Shown: positions 1-5,014 of the stretch, piece after piece
How the letters are laid out: each line of letters starts with the position of its first letter
Numbering within the stretch: the first letter of the stretch is position 1
Source of the DNA: Nitrospirota bacterium
GTDB lineage: Bacteria; Nitrospirota; Nitrospiria; Nitrospirales; Nitrospiraceae
Length of the DNA stretch: 16,092 nt
Assembly (NCBI GenBank): GCA_016195505.1
Contig: JACPZN010000367.1
Span: 1-16,092 of the forward strand
Reading direction: 5' to 3'
Made by a program: the position numbers and the translations under genes
The notes under the pieces: generated by a model
What the model saw: the letters and a program-made list of their open reading frames with translations, nothing else
Databases searched by the model: none
What the model was told of the DNA's origin: nothing

Positions 1-15
1 GACAGTCAGTGCTGG

Positions 16-204
16 TCACTTCCCCTTCGGCAGAATCCCCTTCCGCTCCAACTCCTGAAGATGGGCTTCGGTCAAATCAAACAATAGCTGTTTGACGGTC
101 TTCCTCTGAATCGCTGCCGCCACCTTCATGCGGTGCATCAGCTCGCGGGGTACGTCTTTGACGATCCAGGTGCCTGTGGGATGGACTTTCTCTTTGCCAG
201 CCAT
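16..204 (-). CDS. Small ribbon-helix-helix (Arc/CopG-like) protein
   Basis: This 62-aa protein looks like a minimal RHH DNA-binding domain. A short beta strand (TWIVKDVP, about residues 12-19) is followed by two amphipathic helices (ELMHRMKVAAAIQRK and TVKQLLFDLTEAHLQELE, about 21-56). RHH proteins dimerise, pair their strands and insert them in the DNA major groove; many are antitoxins or repressors on mobile elements. It is divergent from the second RHH gene at 305, and the 100-bp gap between them holds a promoter and palindromic half-sites. No strong Shine-Dalgarno sequence precedes the ATG. No toxin gene is visible beside it, but the element continues left of the window, so a partner could lie there. 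The fold call is from pattern only. Confidence 0.6.
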   Translation of the reverse strand: MAGKEKVHPTGTWIVKDVPRELMHRMKVAAAIQRKTVKQLLFDLTEAHLQELERKGILPKGK

Positions 205-251
205 TGTGAGGCGGAGGGTAGCACTGCCCCTCGAAGGGAATCAACTATCAC

Positions 252-281
252 TTGACATATATCTACATCTTCAGATATATG
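252..281 (+). promoter_or_regulatory. Sigma70-like promoter for the RHH-integrase pair
   Basis: A perfect -35 box TTGACA (252-257) is followed, 18 bp on, by TATATG (276-281). The adjacent ATATAT and the later TATATC (282-287) are alternative -10 registers. It lies about 25 bp before the start codon at 305 and should drive the small RHH gene and the integrase together. Palindromic half-sites overlap it. Confidence 0.6.
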
Positions 282-288
282 TATATCT
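257..288. promoter_or_regulatory. Operator-like triple half-site over the promoter
   Basis: The heptamer AGATATA occurs three times in alternating orientation: 258-264 (reverse), 273-279 (forward) and 282-288 (reverse). The last two form a perfect 7+2+7 palindrome, AGATATATGTATATCT. The first two form an 8-bp inverted repeat with an 8-bp spacer. Short repeated half-sites covering a promoter are typical of RHH repressor operators, so autoregulation by one of the flanking RHH proteins is the natural reading. The binding itself is inferred. Confidence 0.55.
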
Positions 289-304
289 CATATGGAGGTG
301 TGCG

Positions 305-457
305 ATGAAAAAGACCAAGGTGCTCGTGAGCATGCCGGAATCCCTGAAGGCCAAGTTGGACGCGCTACGGGTACAGGGCTACACGGCCAGTGGCTTTATC
401 CGGGCGGTCTTAGAGCGTGAGCTGAAACAGACCACCTCCGGGCAGAAAGGACGGTGA
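305..457 (+). CDS. Small RHH protein upstream of the integrase
   Basis: A 50-aa protein with an RHH (CopG-like) pattern: strand KTKVLVSMP, helix ESLKAKLDALRVQ, a turn (GYTAS) and helix GFIRAVLERELKQ. The ATG at 305 is preceded by GGAGG (294-298) at a 6-nt spacing, so I prefer it to the in-frame ATG at 128, which would add an unrelated 59-aa extension across the promoter. The integrase starts 3 nt after its stop, so the two are surely co-transcribed and perhaps translationally coupled. It probably acts as a repressor of its own promoter and so of the integrase. An excisionase-like role is possible but less suggested by the fold. Confidence 0.7.
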   Translation: MKKTKVLVSMPESLKAKLDALRVQGYTASGFIRAVLERELKQTTSGQKGR

Positions 458-460
458 ACC

Positions 461-1639
461 ATGGCACGTTCAACACGCGGTCTCTATAAACGCGGCGAAC
501 TCTGGTGGATGACGTACCGAGATGCGATCAGCACGCAACGCTTTGAGTCCTGTAAGACGGCCAATAAGAAAGAGGCCGAGCAACGCTTGATCGTCCGCCG
601 TAAGGAGGCCCAAGAGGGCCTGGTTCCCGCAGCGCCCATCAAACCGCTCGCCTTAGAGGATCTGCAAGAGCGCTATCTCTCCTTTGTGGGGCATCAACGA
701 GGCGTGGCGACCAAGCACATTCACTTTGCCCATTTCAAACGGGTGTGGGGCAACCCTCCGATTCATGCCCTCACGGTGGAAGTCCTGGACCAGTACCGAG
801 GGCATCGGCGAGGGGAGGGGGTGGGAGCTGCCACGATCAACCGAGAAATGGCCACGCTGAAACATGCGTTGAGCAAGGCGGTGGAGTGGAAGCTCTTACG
901 GAAGACGGCACGGGAAGAATTGAAGGCGATTAAGAAGTATCAAGAGCCGGATGGCCGGTTGCGGTATCTGTCTGGGGAAGCCGAAGCGGAGCGGTTGCTC
1001 CAAGCCTGTGATGCATCACTCCGCCCTATCGTCTTGACGGCACTCCATACCGGCATGCGGAAAGGGGAGCTGCTTGGGCTCACATGGGACTGTGTTGATA
1101 TGACGCATGGATTCATCCGCTTGAAGCAAACCAAGAACGGGAAGGCACGAGCGTTGCCGCTCAATGAAACCCTCTGGAGTCTGTTCAGCGGGCTACGCAC
1201 CAGGCAGGATGTGCCATGGGTGTTTCACGATGCAGCAGGCCATCGGTGGAATGACATACGACACCCCTTTGACGGGGCCTCTGAGGGCGCTGGCTTGACT
1301 GATTTCCACTTCCACGACCTCCGCCATACCTTCGCCTCCTGGCTGATTATGCGGGGGGTACCATTGGCGACGGTAAGCAGCCTCCTGGGACATACATCTC
1401 CGACCATGACCCTCCGCTATGCCCACCTTTCCCCCAAACATCTCACCTCAGCGGTGAGGGTGTTGGACCCCCATTCGAACCGCTCACTTGACAGTTACTT
1501 AACAATCCAGCCCAAACAAAGACACGAAGAGGTGTTAGCCGGTGTTAAGAATGAAGGGCCAGAAACGCAGAAACCCCTTGATAGGAGCGGTGAAACTGGG
1601 GTGGTGCCGAAGCCGGGATTTGAACACGGACACCCGTGA
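461..1639 (+). CDS. Tyrosine-family site-specific integrase
   Basis: A 392-aa phage/island-type tyrosine recombinase that would insert and excise the element by strand exchange through a 3'-phosphotyrosine intermediate. Residues 1-55 form the arm-binding-type N-terminus, about 62-155 the SAM-like core-binding domain, and about 165-335 the catalytic domain. All the expected catalytic residues are visible: R200 (TGMRKGE), a Lys in KQTKNGK (probably K225), H285 and R288 in HDLRH, H311 in LLGH and nucleophile Y320 (LRYAHL). AAAGGA at 446-451 is the ribosome binding site. The protein continues about 55 residues beyond the usual end, and its last 12 codons are antisense to a tRNA-Leu gene. Gene and target therefore overlap, which is typical of tRNA-integrating islands. 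It appears intact. Confidence 0.95.
   Translation: MARSTRGLYKRGELWWMTYRDAISTQRFESCKTANKKEAEQRLIVRRKEAQEGLVPAAPIKPLALEDLQERYLSFVGHQRGVATKHIHFAHFKRVWGNPPIHALTVEVLDQYRGHRRGEGVGAATINREMATLKHALSKAVEWKLLRKTAREELKAIKKYQEPDGRLRYLSGEAEAERLLQACDASLRPIVLTALHTGMRKGELLGLTWDCVDMTHGFIRLKQTKNGKARALPLNETLWSLFSGLRTRQDVPWVFHDAAGHRWNDIRHPFDGASEGAGLTDFHFHDLRHTFASWLIMRGVPLATVSSLLGHTSPTMTLRYAHLSPKHLTSAVRVLDPHSNRSLDSYLTIQPKQRHEEVLAGVKNEGPETQKPLDRSGETGVVPKPGFEHGHP
1602..1639. other. Probable attachment-site region of the element
   Basis: The stretch is both the 3' end of tRNA-Leu (T arm, acceptor, CCA) and the 3' end of the integrase gene. Tyrosine integrases of islands usually recombine in a tRNA 3' half, so the crossover should lie here or a little farther toward the anticodon loop. 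The other copy of the direct repeat would be left of the window and cannot be seen. The limits given are those of the gene overlap, not a mapped core. Confidence 0.5.
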
Positions 1640-1688
1640 GGGCGCTAGACCCTGAATCTAGTGCGTCTGCCAGTTCCGCCACTTCGGC
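1602..1688 (-). tRNA. tRNA-Leu (anticodon CAG)
   Basis: The minus strand folds as a complete class II tRNA of 87 nt including an encoded CCA. The acceptor stem GCCGAAG/CTTCGGC is perfect. The D stem is GCG/CGC and the anticodon stem CTAGA/TCTAG encloses loop TTCAGGG (anticodon CAG, reading CUG). There is a long variable arm (CGCCC/GGGTG) and a T loop TTCAAAT. The T stem CCGTG/CCCGG has one U-C mismatch at the 52-62 position, which is unusual. Its 3' end faces the integrase, so this is the presumed attachment site, with the 3' part of the tRNA rebuilt from element sequence after integration. Confidence 0.95.
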
Positions 1689-1699
1689 TTATCAGTCTG

Positions 1700-1809
1700 C
1701 TGAAAATGCCTTCCGTCGTCGTTCTCACATCGCTCAGCTCCTCATCGTACCAGCAAAGAGTACTCCTCGGAACTTCGCTCGCTGCGGCCTAGACGGAAGC
1801 CATTTTGAG
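1700..1809 (+). repeat. Palindromic dispersed repeat, copy A
   Basis: Terminal inverted arms lie at 1700-1717 (CTGAAAATGCCTTCCGTC) and 1792-1809, matching at 16 of 18 positions. The interior (GTTCTC, CATCGCTCA, CCTCG, TTCGCTCGCTGCGGCC) is shared with copy B read in reverse, and the end TTTTGAGCGGCC is shared with copy C. No coding sequence is evident inside, so it resembles a REP/MITE-like non-autonomous element. It lies between the minus-strand promoter at 1855-1884 and the tRNA-Leu gene, so it would be in the tRNA leader. Confidence 0.75.
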
Positions 1810-1854
1810 CGGCCCCAAAAACTCGGGGCGGGCCGATGTGAGGACAGGGGTCGG

Positions 1855-1884
1855 ATTATCCTGAATTCTCGTGAGCTCCGTCAA
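1855..1884 (-). promoter_or_regulatory. Sigma70-like promoter toward tRNA-Leu
   Basis: On the minus strand, TTGACG (1879-1884) and GATAAT (1855-1860) are 18 bp apart. The only genes ahead of it are repeat A and the tRNA-Leu at 1688, so the primary transcript would carry about 155 nt before the mature tRNA. A short hairpin (GGGGC/GCCCC, 1811-1828) also falls in that leader. It lies just downstream of the end of the minus-strand gene at 1910. Confidence 0.5.
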
Positions 1885-1909
1885 GCAAACAGGGACACAA
1901 TCTTTGAAA

Positions 1910-3364
1910 CTAGCGAGCCGCCCGGACCGCCATATTGATTAACGCCCAAAATCCCGCCGATGCGATGTCATGCTGATCACCGCTCACGATGATCCGCTCT
2001 CGCGCCAATCCGGCTGCAGCCAGCAGCGAGGCAGCGGCAATGCGCGGGGCTTCGTCTGCGATCAGAACATCGAATCGTACTCGGCTAAAGAGGGGATCAC
2101 TCGCGACTCGGGTCGGCGTCGCCGCCACCAACCGACGGTTTTGTATGAAAGCTTGCCGGTTCGTAGCTTCTTCGGCAGCCAACAACTCGCGTATCTTCTT
2201 GGTCCCTCCCAGTTTAGCGATGTCCTCTTTCAGCTCGTCAAACTCCGCACGCACCTCTCGTGAAACAGACGCTTCCGGAACAAGTTCACGAATGCGAACC
2301 TTGGCAATATCGAGTTCTTTGTCCAGTTCGTCGATCTGACTCTGATAGAGCACACGGTACTGCCGGAGGGATTCCACATTTTTTCCGACCGCCTGCATCC
2401 CCAGACGCTGTAACAGTGGAAGGGTCTCGAACTCCTTGAGGGTGGTCAAGACATCGGCCATCTTCGTTTGTAGATCTCTCAGTTGAGTCACGAGACGCCA
2501 CTCGAGTAAGCGTACTTCGTCCAGATCCTTCTGCTTTCCCGCTTTCTGAGCGAGAAAAGGCGCGAGCTCTCGGAACCGTTCGTACTTGCGTCGCAGCGAG
2601 GCCTTCTCCGCTAGAGCCTTCGCATAAAATTGATGCATTTGTGCTTCGAACCCCAGCTCACGAAGATCGATGCCGCTACTTTGCGAGGTGATCGGCATCT
2701 CATACCGACTGACCCACATCTTGTAGCTGAGACCGCCGGATTTCATCGTCCGTGCGATAATGCCCACGATCTCATCAGATTCTTGATGATCTGGACTGAG
2801 CAAGAGAATGCGCTTGTTCGCACGAATCAATTCCATCGCCAGGCTCGCGATCTTCTGACGACGCAGTGACCGGTCGTCCAACCACAGGGTGGTCAGAACA
2901 GACGAAGTAGGGGAGAAAGCCTGCGCACCGTCTTCTGGCATTTGGAGCAGAGGAACCAAACGCTCGGAGGGACCGAGGTGATAGGCGTCGGTCTTTGAGA
3001 CCATCTCCTTCAACCGGGTGGCCGACGTGCCAAGAAGGCCTGCCAGGTCTGGGATGAGCGTCACGGGGCGCACCGGGTCTCCGAGCGCATCTATCGCTTG
3101 TACGGTGACCCGGTCGCCCGACTGGCGCAAGACAACCCCCTCTGTCGGTTCCATCTCATCGGAGGGCACAATGGACAGGGGAAGATCGACCGAGAGCGAG
3201 ATTCCAGGAGGCAAGATAAACTCATACAGATACAGCCCCCCGATCGTCTGAACAAGGCGACCCTGGGAAGCCACGATGGGAACGTCTCGACCGGCCTCGC
3301 TGATCCGTAACCGTTCGGCTTCTAGCCGGTCGATCCACAGTTCAATGAGATCTTTCGCTGTCAT
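1910..3364 (-). CDS. SF1 helicase-like protein lacking Walker A and the second RecA domain
   Basis: The 484-aa protein resembles the first half of a DNA2/NAM7-type SF1 helicase. Residues 30-100 look like the N-terminal beta-barrel (QGRLVQTIGGLYLYEF). A motif Ia-like stretch lies at 185-199 (RILLLSPDHQESDEI), a long charged helical, probably coiled-coil, insert spans about 240-400, a Walker B/motif II VLIADEAP is at 433-440 and a motif III-like IIVSGDQHDI at 458-467. Where GxxGxGKT should stand (about 158-170) the sequence is TTLWLDDRSLRRQKI, with no P-loop. The protein stops 17 residues after motif III, so motifs IV-VI are absent. It is unlikely to be an active helicase; a structural or regulatory DNA-binding role is possible, or slow decay. 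The long intact frame argues for a maintained gene. The similarity is my reading of motifs. Confidence 0.65.
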   Translation of the reverse strand: MTAKDLIELWIDRLEAERLRISEAGRDVPIVASQGRLVQTIGGLYLYEFILPPGISLSVDLPLSIVPSDEMEPTEGVVLRQSGDRVTVQAIDALGDPVRPVTLIPDLAGLLGTSATRLKEMVSKTDAYHLGPSERLVPLLQMPEDGAQAFSPTSSVLTTLWLDDRSLRRQKIASLAMELIRANKRILLLSPDHQESDEIVGIIARTMKSGGLSYKMWVSRYEMPITSQSSGIDLRELGFEAQMHQFYAKALAEKASLRRKYERFRELAPFLAQKAGKQKDLDEVRLLEWRLVTQLRDLQTKMADVLTTLKEFETLPLLQRLGMQAVGKNVESLRQYRVLYQSQIDELDKELDIAKVRIRELVPEASVSREVRAEFDELKEDIAKLGGTKKIRELLAAEEATNRQAFIQNRRLVAATPTRVASDPLFSRVRFDVLIADEAPRIAAASLLAAAGLARERIIVSGDQHDIASAGFWALINMAVRAAR

Positions 3365-3404
3365 CCCTGTTCACACCTTCTACATTTCATGATATGGGGA
3401 ACCT

Positions 3405-3434
3405 ATGATAAAGGCGCGCCAATAGAGCTGTCTA
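3405..3434 (-). promoter_or_regulatory. Possible promoter for the SF1-like gene
   Basis: On the minus strand TAGACA (3429-3434) and TATCAT (3405-3410) are 18 bp apart, each one base off consensus. It lies 40-70 bp before the start codon at 3364. The ribosome binding site after it is weak (AGAAGG about 11 nt before the ATG). Confidence 0.4.
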
Positions 3435-3482
3435 CCACAGAAGTCACTTCGCACGCCCAACTCTCAGAGCCATAGGTTGCCC

Positions 3483-3512
3483 TTGTCTTCACGACCAGAA
3501 CTTGTCTAGAAT
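3483..3512 (+). promoter_or_regulatory. Possible promoter for the small gene at 3671
   Basis: TTGTCT (3483-3488) and TAGAAT (3507-3512) are 18 bp apart on the + strand. Repeat B lies between this promoter and the GTG start at 3671, so it would be transcribed as a large leader hairpin. The promoter is predicted only from the two boxes. Confidence 0.35.
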
Positions 3513-3533
3513 GGGATGCTTCGACCGGGGCTT

Positions 3534-3657
3534 GCAGGATGTTCAAAAAGGCCGTCCAGCGAGGCCGCAGCGAGCGAGATGCCGAGGCGTACTTCTCAGT
3601 ACGTTGAGGCGTTGAGCGATGCGAGAACAAAGCTGGCGGGTTTTTTCAACATCCTGC
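3534..3657 (-). repeat. Palindromic dispersed repeat, copy B (inverted)
   Basis: Arms GCAGGATGTTCAAAAAGGCC... (3534-3560) and its near-complement (3632-3657) enclose an interior that, read on the minus strand, matches copy A closely: GTTCTCGCATCGCTCAACG, then an internal hairpin ACGTACTGAGAAGTACG, then CTCGCTCGCTGCGGCC. It is the longest and most regular of the three copies and includes a second, inner palindrome. It ends 4 nt before GGAGG (3661-3665), the ribosome binding site of the next gene, so its hairpin may influence that gene's translation. Confidence 0.75.
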
Positions 3658-3670
3658 CGGGGAGGATGAG

Positions 3671-3940
3671 GTGAAGGGCCTAAGGTTCGAGCGCATCGGC
3701 AAAGGACGGCACTACAATGTGGTTTTCCACATTGGCAGCACCTACGTGCCTGTGGGTGACGATACGGTGGAGGAACTAAAGGCCCAGAGTCTCATGCCGG
3801 CCGAACGATTTCTCGATCTACTCATCGACCGCATCGGCTACTCGTCCTACCTCAAAGATCAGATCCGGACAGAACTCAAAAGCTCCGGCGATCCGGTGAC
3901 GCAGATTACGGTCCTGCAAGGCGCCATCCGCGAACTGTAA
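3671..3940 (+). CDS. Small protein of unknown function
   Basis: An 89-aa protein I do not recognise. It starts at GTG 3671, supported by GGAGG (3661-3665) five bases upstream; the nearby ATG at 3666 is immediately closed by a stop. Residues 1-35 look like a beta-rich unit (RFERIGKGRHYNVVFHIGSTYVPVGDDTVEEL). The rest is helical (AERFLDLLIDRIGYSSYLKDQIRTELKSSG) and ends in ITVLQGAIREL. It has no signal peptide, membrane segment or cysteine. It is flanked on both sides by copies B and C of the palindromic repeat, in opposite orientation, and stands alone on its strand. The good ribosome binding site and balanced composition suggest a real gene. Confidence 0.6.
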   Translation: MKGLRFERIGKGRHYNVVFHIGSTYVPVGDDTVEELKAQSLMPAERFLDLLIDRIGYSSYLKDQIRTELKSSGDPVTQITVLQGAIREL

Positions 3941-3946
3941 TCGGTT

Positions 3947-4057
3947 GCTGAAAATTCCCTCCAGCTGCGTTCTCGGTCGTGCGTCTCCCTGCGAGGCACC
4001 GCAAGGGTACGCCTCTGTTGTCCACTCCCTGCGGCCTTGCTGGAGAAAATTTTGAGC
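3947..4057 (+). repeat. Palindromic dispersed repeat, copy C
   Basis: Arms GCTGAAAATTCCCTCCAGC (3947-3965) and GCTGGAGAAAATTTTGAGC (4039-4057) pair at 16 of 19 positions. It shares the TGCTGAAAAT start, GTTCTC, CCCTGCGGCC and TTTTGAGCGGCC end with copy A in the same orientation, while the middle has diverged and contains its own smaller palindromes. It begins 6 nt after the stop of the small gene at 3940 and may fold as a 3' hairpin for that transcript. Confidence 0.7.
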
Positions 4058-4139
4058 GGCCGCGATACGTACCCCCTATCATTTGAAACAACCGGACGGT
4101 AAGAAGCACTGCAACTTTAAAATCCGATCGATTGCAGAG

Positions 4140-4628
4140 TTAGATAACAGCCCTATGGACCAACCCTTTGCGCTCGACGACCCGCAGCAGCGCGATCATG
4201 CGACGAAGTACCAGACGATTTGAGATGGTCTTGGGGTCCACAAGAATGTCATAACCAGACCCGTATCGTAATATATGGCGTGAGTAAGGCTGACTCAGGG
4301 ATTCCAGTTCTGCGCGAACGCGCGGCCTGAGCGCTGGAATACCCGCAGCAGATGTCGCGACATCGGTTACTTTAAGAAGGTCGTGTCCAAATTTTTCGAG
4401 CTTGGGCTTGAACTTGTCGTAGTCGATTGCCAGCAACAAGTCCTTGAGGGCAACTTCAATACCTTGACAGAGGAGGTGAAGGACGACAAATTCGTAACCG
4501 TCTTTCTGACGTAGGAGCATAGCCGCGCCTAAGAACGCTTTGTCCTTCGCGTACATTGATCCGGCAACCATGCGCTTTCCGTGCACGGTTAATCTTGCGG
4601 CACCTGAGACTGAAACGATAGCGGTCAT
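4140..4628 (-). CDS. HEPN-domain-like protein
   Basis: The 162-aa protein has the helical layout of HEPN proteins. A helix with QGIEVALKDLL (about 55-65) carries the common E...K pair, GHDLLKV (81-87) begins the next helix, and LSQPYSRHILRYG (111-123) resembles the tyrosine/RY turn of the family before a last helix with ISNRLVLRRMIALLRVVE. HEPN domains are often RNases of toxin systems or nucleotidyltransferase partners, but the catalytic RX4-6H motif is not seen, so RNase activity is doubtful. No partner nucleotidyltransferase (MNT) or antitoxin gene lies beside it. The ATG at 4628 has no visible ribosome binding site; ATG at 4571, preceded by GGAAAG, is a possible alternative that removes 19 residues. 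Function is unknown. Confidence 0.5.
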   Translation of the reverse strand: MTAIVSVSGAARLTVHGKRMVAGSMYAKDKAFLGAAMLLRQKDGYEFVVLHLLCQGIEVALKDLLLAIDYDKFKPKLEKFGHDLLKVTDVATSAAGIPALRPRVRAELESLSQPYSRHILRYGSGYDILVDPKTISNRLVLRRMIALLRVVERKGLVHRAVI

Positions 4629-4665
4629 CTAACTATTGAGCGTGCCGACCGGCATGTCGTACTGA

Positions 4666-4715
4666 ATTGGTCCGAACAGAGTTGGTCCGAACAGAGTTGG
4701 TCCGAACAGAGTTGG
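4666..4715 (+). repeat. 15-bp tandem repeat, three copies
   Basis: The unit GTTGGTCCGAACAGA appears at 4666-4680 (first base A), 4681-4695 and 4696-4710, followed by GTTGG of a fourth. Since 15 is a multiple of three, it keeps a minus-strand frame open (NSVRT repeated), but that frame looks spurious. It lies in the 386-bp gap (4629-5014) upstream of the HEPN-like gene. The rest of that gap holds only the inverted repeat at 4903-5009. Confidence 0.85.
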
Positions 4716-4902
4716 CACAACTCCCCTCACGAGTCGAAGACTTGTTAGTGGCCTCTCCAAGTAAGTGCATGAGCCTGGTCGACTGATGGATCTTGCTTCT
4801 GTTTCTCAGACAGTGGCGGGTGTATTGACCACCAACTGCGCCTGTTGAACTAGCACCTTCCGAGTGTGCCTTCTCCTGAGTGCCCCCCACATCAAGACGG
4901 CT

Positions 4903-5009
4903 CATGGCCTCTTCGTTCGACCGCGCGCATTGAGCGAGCGCCGCCCGCGATGTAAAAATCAGATGGTTCCCGCGTGCGCGCTCGGCGAGCGAGGAACGAG
5001 GAGGCCGTG
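4903..5009. repeat. Imperfect inverted repeat after the TPR gene
   Basis: CATGGCCTCTTCGTTCG (4903-4919) and GGAACGAGGAGGCCGTG (4993-5009) pair at 14 of 17 positions. The interior is rich in CGCGCG, GAGCGAGCG and GGCGAGCGAGG blocks that can extend the fold. It differs in sequence from copies A-C. It begins 5 nt beyond the TPR stop on the minus strand, so it could act as a 3' hairpin for the thyX-TPR transcript, but no T-run follows. Confidence 0.55.
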
Positions 5010-5014
5010 GGCCC

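Noticed and set aside
128..304. N-terminal extension of the small RHH gene to the ATG at 128
   Set aside because: It would cross the promoter, the operator and the divergent gene; the ATG at 305 has a good ribosome binding site and begins the RHH domain.
1811..1828. GGGGC/GCCCC hairpin as a terminator for the SF1-like gene
   Set aside because: There is no T-run on either strand after the stem, so it was left as part of the tRNA leader description.
4633..4905. A 90-codon minus-strand frame with NSVRT repeats
   Set aside because: Its repeated tail comes from the 15-bp tandem repeat, the rest is low in recognisable pattern, and no ribosome binding site precedes it.
1690..5014. CRISPR array among the repeats
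   Set aside because: The repeats are long palindromes in mixed orientation at irregular spacing, and the 15-bp unit is contiguous without spacers.
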